A stretch of DNA of 64,000 nucleotides from Streptomyces sp. SAI-135 (lineage in GTDB: Bacteria > Actinomycetota > Actinomycetes > Streptomycetales > Streptomycetaceae), in assembly GCF_029893805.1 (NCBI RefSeq), contig NZ_JARXYP010000001.1:992001-1056000 (forward strand), read 5' to 3'. This document shows, piece after piece, positions 51,852-61,329 of the stretch; the stretch's first letter is position 1, and each line of letters opens with the position of its first letter. Under the pieces are notes generated by a model. It ran no database searches and was not told the DNA's origin. It worked only from the letters and a program-made list of their open reading frames with translations. A program made the translations under genes and the position numbers.

Positions 51852-52781
51852 TCAAGCAGGGTGGCTTGCTGGGGTGTGGAGCCCGAAGTCGTTGAAGGAC
51901 TGGAGGTGTCCCTTGCTGTGCCGTGCTGGTGCTCGGCGCATGATGTCGAGCAGTTCTCCTGGCGTCTGACCGGAGAGAGCTCGGAAGTCTCGGTTCATGT
52001 GGGGCTGGTCGTGGTATCCCGCCTGGCTGGCCAAGTCGGCGAGCGAGTCCAGGCCGCTCGATGCCATGGCCAGGGCGCGGTGGAAGCGGATGATGCGGGA
52101 GAGTGTTTGAGCAGGCAGCCCGATGTGCTCCCGTAGCAGCCCTTGTATACGGCGCTGACCGAGGCCGGTGACCGCGGTCAGCTCGCGTAAGGATGCGGCG
52201 CCGCCACGATCACGCAGCAGGTTCCATGCATGGGTGGCGGCCGGTGAGGGGACCGTCGTTCCGTTGCTGAGCCGCCGGGTGAGCAAGATGTCGAGAATCT
52301 GCCAGCGTTGGGGCCAGTGCGGTGCGGCGGCCAGCTGTTCGGTGGCGTTCGCAGCCCAGCCGGCTCCCATGATGTGGTCCGGGTCGATGACCGTCTTGGC
52401 CAGGTAATGCAGAGGAAGGCACAGGAGCCGGTATGCGCCGAGCGGCGTGAGTTCGATCTCGACGGCAGATGCAGATCCACTGAAGCCCGCCAGCATCGGC
52501 GCGCTTTGCAGACCCGCGATCATCGCAGGCCACTGACCTGGTGACGCTCCTTGTCCTTGACCGCTGCGGATGGTCAGCGGCTCCCCCCACCCCAGGAGCA
52601 CGGTGACGGCCGCCGAGGGAAGGGTTACCCGCGCGGGCCGCGCCCCGCCCATGCGGTGGCCTCGGTAGCGGATAACGACGCCGCGCAAGGAGGCCGACGG
52701 ACGGCCGATGTACTCGCCGGGCCGGTCGATCAGTTCAGTCACTGTTGAAGTTTCCCCCGCCGTGATTGCGCCTTTGTACAA
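51852..52781 (-). CDS. AraC-family transcriptional regulator
   Basis: 309 residues. The N-terminal ligand-type domain carries DRPGEYIGRPSASLRGVVIR and VEIELTPLGAYRLLCLPLHY. The C-terminus has the double HTH: SLRELTAVTGLGQRRIQGLL (about 200-219), FHRALAMASSGLDSLADLAS, then QAGYHDQPHMNRDFRALSGQ and TPGELL. The start is TTG at 52781, or a GTG at 52742. It diverges from a secreted small protein gene and a truncated duplicate lies 1.2 kb away, so this regulator/target pair was duplicated as a unit. Confidence 0.9.
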   Translation of the reverse strand: MYKGAITAGETSTVTELIDRPGEYIGRPSASLRGVVIRYRGHRMGGARPARVTLPSAAVTVLLGWGEPLTIRSGQGQGASPGQWPAMIAGLQSAPMLAGFSGSASAVEIELTPLGAYRLLCLPLHYLAKTVIDPDHIMGAGWAANATEQLAAAPHWPQRWQILDILLTRRLSNGTTVPSPAATHAWNLLRDRGGAASLRELTAVTGLGQRRIQGLLREHIGLPAQTLSRIIRFHRALAMASSGLDSLADLASQAGYHDQPHMNRDFRALSGQTPGELLDIMRRAPARHSKGHLQSFNDFGLHTPASHPA

Positions 52782-52944
52782 GACTCCTGCCGCTCAGGGT
52801 CGGAGGCTAGGGCCTGCTCGGCCACTTGAGAACCAACCCAGCCGCCGTCTCAAGAGTCGGTATCAGTCTTTTTCTCGCGGGCAGTGCACCGCGAACTCCT
52901 CGTGCGATGTCCCTAAACGAGAATCCGAAAAAGGAGAAAGCTCA

Positions 52945-53325
52945 ATGCACTCGAGCAATCATGAATCTGCGCGAAAGGATGTCATGAGCTTCAGCAGAAA
53001 GATCAACCTCGGACTCGCCGCGAGCCTCCTGGCCATCGGAGCGACGCTCGGCACGGCGCAGGTGTCCGAAGCTCAACCCGCGACCATCTCCTGCGCTTAC
53101 GGGCACGTCTGCGGCGTGGACTGGACTGGCAACCGCTTCGACTTCTACAAGTGCGGCCCCAAACAGCCCATCGGTCTCTCTGGCCCTGGGGAGTTCTTCA
53201 ACAATCAGACACCTGGAACTACCGCTTACTGGTACGGGGCCGATGGATACGAAACGGGCTTCGCCCGCTCGGGAGTGTCGGGATACATCGACTGGACCCA
53301 TATCTGGTATGTAAAAGCCTGCTGA
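52945..53325 (+). CDS. Secreted cysteine-containing small protein, copy 1
   Basis: The ATG at 52945 follows AAAAAGGAG. The signal peptide is in RKINLGLAASLLAIGATLGT then AQVSEA, with cleavage probably before QPATIS. The mature part of about 75 residues is ISCAYGHVCGVDWTGNRFDF, then CGPKQPIGLSGPGEFFNNQT, PGTTAYWYG, and ends HIWYVKAC. Cys spacing and the Y-G-x-x-F-N-N-Q motif resemble small secreted crystallin-like or peptidase-inhibitor-I36-like proteins of Streptomyces. An alternative start is at 52984. Copy 2 lies at 54191. Confidence 0.82.
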   Translation: MHSSNHESARKDVMSFSRKINLGLAASLLAIGATLGTAQVSEAQPATISCAYGHVCGVDWTGNRFDFYKCGPKQPIGLSGPGEFFNNQTPGTTAYWYGADGYETGFARSGVSGYIDWTHIWYVKAC

Positions 53326-53349
53326 TCTGCTGCTGACCTCGATCGTGCA

Positions 53350-53380
53350 TGAGGGCCCATCGATTCGCCGACGGGCCCTT
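53350..53380 (+). terminator. Hairpin after secreted protein copy 1
   Basis: Arms AGGGCCC(A)TCG and CGA(C)GGGCCCT pair over 10 bp with one mismatch, 25 bases past the stop codon. Confidence 0.65.
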
Positions 53381-53629
53381 CCCATTCACTCAGCGACTCA
53401 GGCTCCTTCGGACCGACGGGATGCGGCCTGGGGCGGCAGCAGGAGTGGATCCGCCGTGCCGGCCACCATCCCCGGTCACCTGCTCGTCACCCGTCCGGAC
53501 GCGGAGCTGACGGCCTCGCCCGGCGGGTCCGGCAGCCGCATTACCCTCCACCGCACCTCGGTGGGCGATGGTTCCAGTGAGCCGGTCGTCGAGTACCGGC
53601 CCGGCCCGAAGGGAGAGTCGCCGACAAAC

Positions 53630-54018
53630 CGTCTTCGCCAGGTGGGGCAGAGGTATGTTCAGGAGCCGGTATGCGCCGAGCGGAGTGAGTTCGATCTCGA
53701 CGGCAGATGCGGATCCCCTAAAGCCCGCCAGCATGGGCGCGGTCTGCAGACCCGCGATCATCGCAGGCCACAGACCTGGTGAAACCCCTTGTTCCGGACC
53801 CCTGTGGACGGTCAGCGGCTGCCCCCATCCCAGGAGCACGGTGACGGCCGCCGAGGGAACGGCGACCTGCGTGGGCCGCGCCCCGCCATGCGGTGGCCTC
53901 GGTAGCGGATAACGATGCCGCGCAAGGAGGCCGACGGACGGCCGATGTACTCGCCGGGCCGGTCGATCAGTGCAGTCACTGTTGAAGCTTCCCCCGCCGT
54001 GATTGCGCCTTCGTACAA
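53630..54018 (-). pseudogene. Truncated duplicate of the AraC regulator
   Basis: It starts like the intact copy (LYEGAITAGEASTVTALIDR, then PGEYIGRPSASLRGIVIRYR) but one C is missing near 53885 (GCCCCGCCATGCGG instead of GCCCCGCCCATGCGG), which shifts the frame. In the next frame VEIELTPLGAYRLLNIPLPH, then LAKTV, continues to about 53630, where similarity ends. The whole HTH half is deleted, so it cannot regulate. Confidence 0.8.
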
Positions 54019-54190
54019 GACTCCCTCCGCGCGGTGCCGAAGGCTAGGGCCTGCTCGGTCACCCGAGCACCAACCCAGCCGCTGTCTCAAAGAACCGGAT
54101 CAATCTTGCTCACGGGCAAGAGCCATCGAATGCTCCGCAAACTCCTCGCGCGATGTCCCTACACGAGCACCCGAACAAGGAGAAATCTGA

Positions 54191-54541
54191 ATGCAGTTGA
54201 TCAAACTCAGTAGAAAGCTCAACCTCGCTCTCGCCGCGAGTTTCCTGGCCATAGGAGCGACACTCGGCACGGCGCAGGTGTCCGAAGCCAAACCCGCGAC
54301 CATCTCCTGCGCTTACGGGCACGTTTGCGGAGTGGACAACTACGGCCATCGGTTCGATTTCTCGGCATGCGGAAGGAACGAACCCATCGGACTCTCCGGG
54401 CCCGGAGAGTTCTTCAACAACCAGACACCTGGAACTTGGGTGAAGTGGTTGCGATCCGATGGAAGTACCTATGGAGCCGATGCCGCGGGACAGCACGGAT
54501 ACATCGACTGGACCCCCATCTGGTGGGTGAGAGCCTGCTAG
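54191..54541 (+). CDS. Secreted cysteine-containing small protein, copy 2
   Basis: 116 residues from the ATG at 54191 (AAGGAG upstream). Signal peptide RKLNLALAASFLAIGATLGT then AQVSEA. Mature part: ISCAYGHVCGVDNYGHRFDF, then CGRNEPIGLSGPGEFFNNQT, PGTWVKWLRSDG, ending PIWWVRAC. Four cysteines are conserved with copy 1, likely two disulfides. The upstream 170 bp, divergent from the dead AraC copy, is also duplicated. Confidence 0.85.
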   Translation: MQLIKLSRKLNLALAASFLAIGATLGTAQVSEAKPATISCAYGHVCGVDNYGHRFDFSACGRNEPIGLSGPGEFFNNQTPGTWVKWLRSDGSTYGADAAGQHGYIDWTPIWWVRAC

Positions 54542-54564
54542 CTGCGCCATCTCATGCTTAATGG

Positions 54565-54790
54565 CGAAGCTTAGGGCCGGCAGGAGCCGGTGCGGGTCGA
54601 TGTAGCCGAAGCCGTGGATCGAGTAGATCACGTCGTAAGGTTCGGCCTGCTTCAGGTAATCGACGGCGTCGCCGTGGATCAGCTGGAGTCCCGGCATCGT
54701 GCCGTGCCGGCCGACGGCGCGTTCGTGCTGGGTAGGGGACGCCTCGACTGCGTCGACGATGGCGCCGATCTCGCGTACAAGGTGGGCGTC
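54565..54790 (-). pseudogene. SAM methyltransferase fragment
   Basis: A minus-strand frame reads GAIVDAVEASPTQHERAVGR, then HGTMPGLQLIHGDAVDYLKQ, AEPYDVIYSIHGFGYIDPHR and LLPALSFAIK. This is the middle of a class I methyltransferase (motif II, adenine-contact G-D-A and motif IV). The SAM-binding motif I and the C-terminus are lost at both ends. Confidence 0.65.
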
Positions 54791-54874
54791 CTCGGTGTCG
54801 GGGGAAGGGTGAGGGGAGAGGCGGGGCCGCGCTGGCTGGCGCGGCCCCGTGATGAGACGCGATGTCCGTGGTGC

Positions 54875-55130
54875 TCAGCGGTCCTGGGCAAGGGCGTACA
54901 ACTCGCCCAGCTGACTTCCCTCGGTCGCGATGAGCTCGTCGAAAGAACCCTGTTCGCGGATGCGCCCCTGGTCGAGGACAATGACCCGGTGAGCCATCCG
55001 CACGTTGTCGAGCCGGTGCGTGACCACCACGGTGATCCGGTCCGGAGCCATGGCCCGCAGTTCCCGGAAAGTGGTGTGTTTGCCGCGGGCGTCCATCTCA
55101 CTGGTCGGCCGGCCGCAGACACCCAGGGCG
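54875..55130 (-). pseudogene. ABC transporter ATPase C-terminal fragment
   Basis: The frame includes SEMDARGKHTTFRELRAMAP, then DRITVVVTHRLDNVRMAHRV and IVLDQGRIREQGSFDELIAT, ending ELYALAQDR. This covers the D-loop, the H-loop histidine (THRL) and the tail of an exporter-type ATPase. Walker A, signature and Walker B are missing or scrambled upstream. Confidence 0.7.
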
Positions 55131-55365
55131 TTCCGCTCGCGGTGTCCTTGACCGGCGGCATCTGCAATGACGTCATCCAGCTCCTGGCAACGCTGGACCG
55201 GGAGCCCTGACGTGGCCGGCCACGGCGAGGCGCCCCGGCCACACTGTTCGCCGACTGCGGCCACGGCCACGGCGTCGACCGGTGCCCGCTGTGACCGCGC
55301 GGCATTCGTCTCGTCGTCATCGGACGCAGTCGGCACCATCGCCCCAGCCTGGGCCGAACGATCTC

Positions 55366-56601
55366 TCAAGTGTCCAAGGTGGTTCGGGTCGCCCCAGCGG
55401 GACGCCGCTTCTGCAGGTCGATGAGATCGGACCGCACCCTCTTGTCGAGTGCGATGTCCGCCACGGTGAGTGCCAGTGCCTTTGCTCCGTCGAGTACAGC
55501 GGCGTCGGCCTGGGGGCTCGCGGCGGCGTCGGCGAACGCGGCCGTGTGGGGCACCGCGTCCGAGCCGAGCACTGAGACCCCGGGATGGATCGAGGGCACG
55601 ACCTGGGAGACATTGCCCATGTCCGTGGAACCCCCTCCCGCCTGCTGCTGCCCGCGGTCCAGCACGCGGCCCAGACTCTCAAAGGCCCGATCCCAAGCCG
55701 CGGCGAGCTCAGGATGGTGCACCATCGGTGCGTAGAGATTCTCGGTTGTACGGTGCGTCCAGGTGCAGCCCGTAGCGATCGCGCCCGCCTCGAAGCACGC
55801 CAGGACACGACGGCGCAGATCGCGCCATTCCTCAAGATCGTAGGCACGGACCTCGAGGATGACCTCCGCCCGCTCCGGGATGATGTTGCTGGCCTCGCCG
55901 CCGTGTGAGACGTAGGCGTTCACGTTGACGTTCGGACTGAGCTGCTGTCGCAGCAGGCCCAAGGCGCTCAGAGCGATCGTCGCGGCTGCGCCCGCGTTGA
56001 TCCCCTTGGTGGGCATTCCGGCCGCATGGGCCGCTCGACCGGTGAAGGTGACCTGGAGGCGTTCGGCGGCGGTGCTTCTGAATCCGTCGGCGGGCCTGTC
56101 AGGGCCGGTGGCACCGTGTGCCATCAGCGACAGCGTCGCATCCTCCCAGGCGCCTGCGCGCAGAAGGTCGACCTTGCCTCCCCCGTGCTCCTCGGCGGGC
56201 GTGCCGAGCAGTTTGACGCGAAGATCGAGGTCGGAGGCCACCTCGGCGAGGGCCACAGCCGCGCCCACGCTCATCGCAGTGATCATGTTGTGTCCGCAGG
56301 CATGCCCGATGGAAGGCAGCGCGTCGTACTCCGCGCATATCGTGGCGGTCAGCTCGCCCGCACCCGACACGGCCTCGATCGCTGTGGGCATACCGTACGC
56401 GCCGAGTTCGGTCGCGAACCCGGCGTTCTCCATCTCCTGGGCCACCTGGGCTGCCGCGGCATGTTCGGCGTAGCCGAGCTCGGGGTTGGCGTGAATTGCG
56501 TGACTGAGCGCGATGAGGCGATCGGCCCGCTCGTCCACTGCCCGGCGGATGAGGGTGAGCACCTCTTCGGCGTCGACGGAATGACTGCGGGTCGTTGTCA
56601 T
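55366..56601 (-). CDS. M20-family amidohydrolase/peptidase
   Basis: 411 residues, a full-length M20D-type enzyme. The metal site includes AEYDALPSIGHACGHNMITA (His near 101) and the catalytic Glu in LGTPAEEHGGGKVDLL. The dimerisation (lid) domain runs through AAERLQVTFTGRAAHAAGMP and NIIPERAEVILEVRAYDLEE; GGGSTDMGNVSQVVPSIHPG is the final conserved block. Such enzymes remove acyl groups from N-acyl amino acids or p-aminobenzoyl-glutamate-like amides. Start ATG 56601. An MFS exporter gene lies 91 bp upstream on the same strand, probably one operon. Confidence 0.95.
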   Translation of the reverse strand: MTTTRSHSVDAEEVLTLIRRAVDERADRLIALSHAIHANPELGYAEHAAAAQVAQEMENAGFATELGAYGMPTAIEAVSGAGELTATICAEYDALPSIGHACGHNMITAMSVGAAVALAEVASDLDLRVKLLGTPAEEHGGGKVDLLRAGAWEDATLSLMAHGATGPDRPADGFRSTAAERLQVTFTGRAAHAAGMPTKGINAGAAATIALSALGLLRQQLSPNVNVNAYVSHGGEASNIIPERAEVILEVRAYDLEEWRDLRRRVLACFEAGAIATGCTWTHRTTENLYAPMVHHPELAAAWDRAFESLGRVLDRGQQQAGGGSTDMGNVSQVVPSIHPGVSVLGSDAVPHTAAFADAAASPQADAAVLDGAKALALTVADIALDKRVRSDLIDLQKRRPAGATRTTLDT

Positions 56602-56691
56602 GTATGTCTCCCTCTATGGGAATCAGTGGTGCAGGAAACGGCGGGGCGATGATGAAGGAAACCGCCGACGGGTCGCGGAATTCGCTGGGCC

Positions 56692-58143
56692 TCAGGCCGG
56701 GATCGCACGACGTGAGCGGGTTACCGCGAGAGCGAGGAACCCGACCGTCACGGACAAGACGGCGCAGATGCTCCAGATGACGACGTAGGCCGATTCCGCC
56801 ACTCCGGCCTGCCCCGAGGACAGCACTGTCACCATGGCCGACATCACGGCGGCGAAGACCGCTCCGGCGACCGAGCCCGCCGCGGTGCGGGAGGTGTTGT
56901 AAAGGCCCGACATGATGCCGACGGAGTCTTGCGGCGCCCGCGTCACCACGATGGCCGGCAGGATCGCCGCGACCAGTCCGCTGCCGATGCCGAGCCCGGC
57001 CTGCCAGACGAGGAACCAGGCGAGGTCGTGTCGGGTCAGGACGGTCAGGAGGTAGGCCCCGGCCGAAATCACCGCGCCGCCGACAAGTGTGGCGCTCTGG
57101 CCGACTTGTTCTGCCAGCCTGGCGGCGATCGCGGCGCTGAGGGTCATCGCGACCCCCATCACCGTCAAGGAAGCGCCCAGGGCGGTTCCGCTGAGCCCGA
57201 ACCCGAAGCCGGCCGCGTGCGGGGAGGTGCCAAGGAAGGAAGCGGTGGGCGCCGAGCTTCCGAACAGATGGGCTCCGAAGACGAATGCGGTGAGCAGGGG
57301 TATCCGCTGCCCGCGGTGCCAGATGACGTCGAGCGGGACCATCGGGTTCGTGACGCGTCTTTCGATGGCCACCCAGATGACCAGCAGCGCCGCACCGCCG
57401 ATCAACCCTGCCAGCGTCCGCGCCTCCGTCCAGCCCCAACGACTGCCGTTGCCGACCGTGGCGAGGAAGAGTGCCAGGCCGCCCCCGAGCAGGGCCGCGC
57501 CGGCCCAGTCGATGCCACCGGGGCGACGCGCGGTCGTCTCGGGAACGAGGCGGACGAGGAAGGGCACGATGACTACCATCATCACGGCCGGTATCCAGAG
57601 GGTGGCGGCGAGACTGAGGTGTTGGCGGGCCAACCCGGCCAGCAGCAGACCGAGACTCGCACCGACGGTCAACGAGCCGACGAGCAGTCCTATGGCTCGG
57701 TTAGCCTGCTCACCGGCCCGCTCACGCACGATCGCAAATTCCAGCGGGAGCAATGCTGAGATCGCCCCCTGCAGAGCCCGGCCGAGCAGCAGGACGGGGA
57801 AGGTGGGAGCGACCGCCACGATCACTGAGCCGACGACCACGGCCGAGACGACGACGAGCATGATGCGCTTATGGCCGTACACGTCTCCCAGCTTGGCCAA
57901 CACTGGCACACAGATCAGGGTGGACAGCAGCGCCGTCGCGACGATCCAGTTCGCGTCAGCGGGACTACGGCCGTACCGCTCTACGAAACTGGGCAGCAAC
58001 GGGATGACCCATCCCTGGGCGATGCCCGACGCCAGTTCCGTGAACACCAGGAAGCCGACGATTGAGGCGATCCGTGCCGGGTGGGGCGGCGGTGTGAGGC
58101 GATCTGGTCCGTCGACTTCTGAGGCGGAAGTACTACTGGACAT
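56692..58143 (-). CDS. MFS transporter, drug-exporter type (DHA2-like)
   Basis: 483 residues from the ATG at 58143 (GGGAGAG upstream). Fourteen or so hydrophobic helices follow, beginning IASIVGFLVFTELASGIAQG. The motif A-like loop LAKLGDVYGHKRIMLVVV (about 83-100) and LLGRALQGAISALLPLEFAI, a motif C-like region, are present. The protein exports small organic compounds using the proton gradient. With the M20 hydrolase downstream and the divergent Lrp-type regulator, it suggests a metabolite or resistance module. Confidence 0.93.
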   Translation of the reverse strand: MSSSTSASEVDGPDRLTPPPHPARIASIVGFLVFTELASGIAQGWVIPLLPSFVERYGRSPADANWIVATALLSTLICVPVLAKLGDVYGHKRIMLVVVSAVVVGSVIVAVAPTFPVLLLGRALQGAISALLPLEFAIVRERAGEQANRAIGLLVGSLTVGASLGLLLAGLARQHLSLAATLWIPAVMMVVIVPFLVRLVPETTARRPGGIDWAGAALLGGGLALFLATVGNGSRWGWTEARTLAGLIGGAALLVIWVAIERRVTNPMVPLDVIWHRGQRIPLLTAFVFGAHLFGSSAPTASFLGTSPHAAGFGFGLSGTALGASLTVMGVAMTLSAAIAARLAEQVGQSATLVGGAVISAGAYLLTVLTRHDLAWFLVWQAGLGIGSGLVAAILPAIVVTRAPQDSVGIMSGLYNTSRTAAGSVAGAVFAAVMSAMVTVLSSGQAGVAESAYVVIWSICAVLSVTVGFLALAVTRSRRAIPA

Positions 58144-58250
58144 AACGGCACTCTCCCTGTTCGATGGGGCGAATGAGACCGGCAAAGGATCGTTCGCTTG
58201 CCGCGATCCCCGCATCGCATTGCAGGATCTGATCCAGAGAGGCCGTCTTC

Positions 58251-59240
58251 GTGCAGCATTCCGCCCTCCTGGACGAACTCGATCAGCGAATCGTCCATGC
58301 GCTTCAGATCGACCCCAGGGCCTCCTGGACCCGCATCGGGACGGTGCTCGGGATCGACCCGGTCACGGCAGCGCGGCGGTGGGAACGCCTCCGAGGCGAC
58401 GGCGTCGCCTGGACGTGCGCCTACACCTCAGCGGCGGCACGGCAGCAGGAACTTGCGATCGTCGAGATCGACGGCGCCGGCCAGCCGCTGCTGATCGCCG
58501 AACAACTCCTGGACGACCCGCAGTGCATCACCATCGACATCACCTCGGGCGGGCGCGACCTCCTGCTCACCGTCATCGCCCCGGACCTGCACAGCCTCAC
58601 CAACTACCTCCTCGAACGCCTTGGCGGACTCGCCCACGTCCGCGGCATCCGGACACATCTGGTGTCCGAGATCATCGGAGAGGGATCGAACTGGCGCCTG
58701 AATGTATTGACCGATGCCGAACAGGCCAGGCTGCGCCCCATCACCCGCACCACGATCGAGGTGACCCGTCCGTTCACGTCCCATGAGAGCGCCGTGCTGT
58801 CCGCGCTCGTCAGCGATGCACGCGCAGCTACGACCTCGATCGCCGACCAGACCGGACTGAGCCCCCGCCGCGTCCGAGACCTGGTCCGGGAATTGCTGCA
58901 GACGGGCCGGGTGACGCTGCGCGCCGAGGTGCAGGCCGCCGCGATCGGGAGGCCCATCTACGCCTGGTTCTTCCTCCGCGTCCCTGCCGCGACGGCCGCC
59001 ACCATCAGCCCACGGCTCAATTCCCTCCGGGACATTCGCGGGACTTTTCGGATCGCGGGGCCCAACAACGTCATCATCGCCCTCTGGCTGCGCGATCTCA
59101 CTGAGGTCGGCCGGCTTGAAGCCGCCATTGAGAGCCACTTGCCCGACGTCGAAGTCGTCGACCGCAGCGTGGTGCTCCGCTGTGCCAAACGCATCGGCGT
59201 GATCTTCGACCAAGAAGGGCGCCTACTGCACAGGGCTTGA
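58251..59240 (+). CDS. Lrp/AsnC-family regulator, tandem form
   Basis: 329 residues from the GTG at 58251. An AsnC-type HTH occurs twice: LDELDQRIVHALQIDPRASW, then TRIGTVLGIDPVTAARRWER near the start, and SAVLSALVSDARAATTSIAD, then QTGLSPRRVRDLVRELLQTG near 180-220. Each is followed by a RAM-like alpha/beta domain (CITIDITSGGRDLLLTVIAP; RGTFRIAGPNNVIIALWLRD). This duplicated layout is typical for actinobacterial Lrp proteins of this length. It is divergent from the MFS gene, 107 bp apart, and likely controls the exporter/hydrolase operon. Confidence 0.93.
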   Translation: MQHSALLDELDQRIVHALQIDPRASWTRIGTVLGIDPVTAARRWERLRGDGVAWTCAYTSAAARQQELAIVEIDGAGQPLLIAEQLLDDPQCITIDITSGGRDLLLTVIAPDLHSLTNYLLERLGGLAHVRGIRTHLVSEIIGEGSNWRLNVLTDAEQARLRPITRTTIEVTRPFTSHESAVLSALVSDARAATTSIADQTGLSPRRVRDLVRELLQTGRVTLRAEVQAAAIGRPIYAWFFLRVPAATAATISPRLNSLRDIRGTFRIAGPNNVIIALWLRDLTEVGRLEAAIESHLPDVEVVDRSVVLRCAKRIGVIFDQEGRLLHRA

Positions 59241-59426
59241 AACGGATTCCTCCGCCGTGACACATCGCCACCCGTGCCGGAGGACGGCCCGGGCAGCTCG
59301 CTTCTGGCCCGCCAAGCTGGAACACCCCAGGGCGGCGGCCCCAACCCACCAAGAGGGAGATCCTTTTGAAGGGGGCACCGCCTCGGCCGGATCCGGCCAG
59401 ACAAGCAATGCGCTGATCGCATGGGA

Positions 59427-59547
59427 TGCCGGTGGCTGGGCTTCAGCCGCGACCGTCGAGCAGGTCTACGGCCATGTCGACGTTCACGACTCCGTCTTCG
59501 CCGCGGCGCTGGAGCAGGTATGGGGGCAACGGCCGCGATCCCGCTGA
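59427..59547 (+). pseudogene. C-terminus of a tyrosine recombinase (TnpA-like)
   Basis: The frame reads DAGGWASAATVEQVYGHVDV, then HDSVFAAALEQVWGQ. The catalytic-domain end with A-T-V-E-Q-V-Y-G-H is that of a phage-type integrase, as in the first gene of Tn554-like elements. Everything upstream is missing. Confidence 0.6.
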
Positions 59548-60107
59548 CGCTGCTGCCCGGCCGCGCCGACGCTCCCCGTATCGGCCGTGACCGCCTCGAA
59601 CTGCTCACGGCCCTGATCGAGGCCCCCGGCTTCGACCCGCTCTTCCGCGACACCCTGATCTATGTCCCGGCGCAGCATCCGGTGTTCGCCTGGCAGTGCG
59701 CTGTCGAGGGCTGCGAGCGCATCCGCCGGGTGGGCCACAACCTGTGCGGCACCCAGTACCTGCAATGGGAACAGGCAGAACAGACCGGCCAGACCAAGCG
59801 CACCTTCATGAACACCGCAACGCCTCTCCTCGCCGCACGGGGGGTCGACTACGGGCGCTGCCGCATCTGCCCGGACCGCCCGGCCGGCAACCCCACGACC
59901 CGGCTATGCCTTCAGCACGACAACCGCTGGCAGCGCGGCGCGGCGGCACACCTTGACCGCACCCACCTCGACCAATGGGCCCTGGTCCAGCACGCCTTGC
60001 CCGGCTACGGCCCCTGCAAGGCCCGCTGTCCCTTCCTAGCCTGCACCTCGGTGGGACAGATCTTGCGCTGCTCACGGCGGCGGCCAGGGACTGCTTCGCC
60101 CCCCTGA
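59520..60107 (+). pseudogene. N-terminus of a second integrase (TnpB-like), truncated
   Basis: The ATG at 59520 overlaps the preceding integrase end. Residues: MGATAAIPLTLLPGRADAPR, then IGRDRLELLTALIEAPGFDP, AVEGCERIRRVGHNLCGTQY, YGRCRICPDRPAGNPTTRLC, and YGPCKARCPFLACTS. This is the zinc-ribbon-rich N-terminal half of the second Tn554-like recombinase. Similarity stops near 60075 and other sequence follows (possibly AAARDCFAPLTNSVGDVRG, the end of another gene). The missing C-terminal half of such a protein is present at 16724-17224. Confidence 0.7.
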
Positions 60108-60128
60108 CCAACTCGGTGGGAGACGTCC

Positions 60129-61073
60129 GTGGCTGACCTGTCGACACACCTCGGCGCTTTGCGCCTGCGCAACCCGGTGATCGCCGCGTCATGCGAGTAC
60201 ACCATGACCGAAGACGGCATCAGAGCCTGCGTCGACGCGGGCGCGGGCGCGGTCGTCGCCAAGTCGGTTAACGAATCCCCGGCGGCGGCCCGGCAGCTGG
60301 ACATCGCCGACTACACCCTGCTCGACGCGGCAGTGGTCCCGAGACCATGGGACGGGGCCGTCGGCGACGAAACCCTGTTCAACCGGTCGGGACTCGCCCA
60401 GACCGGCATCGATGACTGGGTCGCGATGCTGGACCGGACCCACCGCTACGCGGCGGAGCGCGGCTCGGCGGTGATCGGCAGCGTCACGGTGGCCTCCGCC
60501 GAGGGGGCGGCGGCACTGGCGGCCCGCATGGCCGAAGCCGTACCAGCCATCGAGATCAACGTCGGCGCACCGCACGGCAGGGAGGGCACGGCTGTCCGGC
60601 AGCTCACCGAGGCCGAAGGCGTCGGGCACTACGTTCGGACCGTACGGGCCGCATTGGACTGCCCCCTGATCGTCAAGCTGCCCGGACAGGCGAGCGACAT
60701 CGTGGGGATGGCCCGCGCGGCGGCCGACAACGGTGCGGACACGGTGACCGTGATCGGCCGGCTGGGCGGCTTCGTACCCAACCTCGACATGTGGGAACCG
60801 GAACTCGGATCCTGGGGGGCCGTTGGCGGCCACTGGATGCTGCCGGTCAGCCTCTACTGGGTCAGCAAATGCTTCGCGGCGCTCGGGAGCGGGATCACGA
60901 GCGAAGGCGCGGACCCAGTCCCACCGATCCCGTCAGTCCCGGTCATCGGCACCAACGGCGCACGGGACGGCCTGGACGTGGTGAGGTTCCTGCTGTCGGG
61001 CGCACGCGCCGTGGAACTGGCCAGCCTGCTGCTCATGCGGGGCGCACCGGCCCTCGCCGATGTGGTCGAGTAG
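60129..61073 (+). CDS. Dihydroorotate dehydrogenase-like protein, prematurely stopped
   Basis: A 314-residue TIM-barrel flavoprotein: LGALRLRNPVIAASCEYTMT, AGAGAVVAKSVNE, AIEINVGAPHGREGTAVRQL, CPLIVKLPGQASDIVGMARA, GADTVTVIGRLGGFVPNLDM, and PVIGTNGARDGLDVVRFLLS, then GARAVELASLLLMRG. The catalytic base region differs from biosynthetic PyrD, so it is a paralogue of unknown substrate. A TAG at 61071 is followed in frame by LNTYLDTHGATGLDDIVGAS, then VSRAKEYAQIEPI, so a Gln codon was probably mutated and the last 35 or so residues are lost. Start GTG 60129. Confidence 0.8.
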   Translation: MADLSTHLGALRLRNPVIAASCEYTMTEDGIRACVDAGAGAVVAKSVNESPAAARQLDIADYTLLDAAVVPRPWDGAVGDETLFNRSGLAQTGIDDWVAMLDRTHRYAAERGSAVIGSVTVASAEGAAALAARMAEAVPAIEINVGAPHGREGTAVRQLTEAEGVGHYVRTVRAALDCPLIVKLPGQASDIVGMARAAADNGADTVTVIGRLGGFVPNLDMWEPELGSWGAVGGHWMLPVSLYWVSKCFAALGSGITSEGADPVPPIPSVPVIGTNGARDGLDVVRFLLSGARAVELASLLLMRGAPALADVVE

Positions 61074-61329
61074 CTGAACACCTACCTGGACACCCACGGC
61101 GCGACCGGCCTCGACGATATCGTCGGCGCCTCCGTCAGCCGGGCAAAGGAGTACGCCCAGATCGAGCCGATCGTCCCACCACGACGCCCATGGCCACGTC
61201 CATGAGACCTCGCGATGTCGTGGACGCGATCACGCGCCGGGACACCACGGGCTCGGGCTCCGGAGATCTTCCAGGACCGTCGTCCAGGTCAGGTGAGCGC
61301 GGCTATCCTGCCGCCTCTTGGGAAGGAGG

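Noticed and set aside
55167..58786. Several long plus-strand frames opposite the M20 and MFS genes
   Set aside because: They are complementary shadows, rich in Arg, Gly and Pro; the minus strand has full family motifs.
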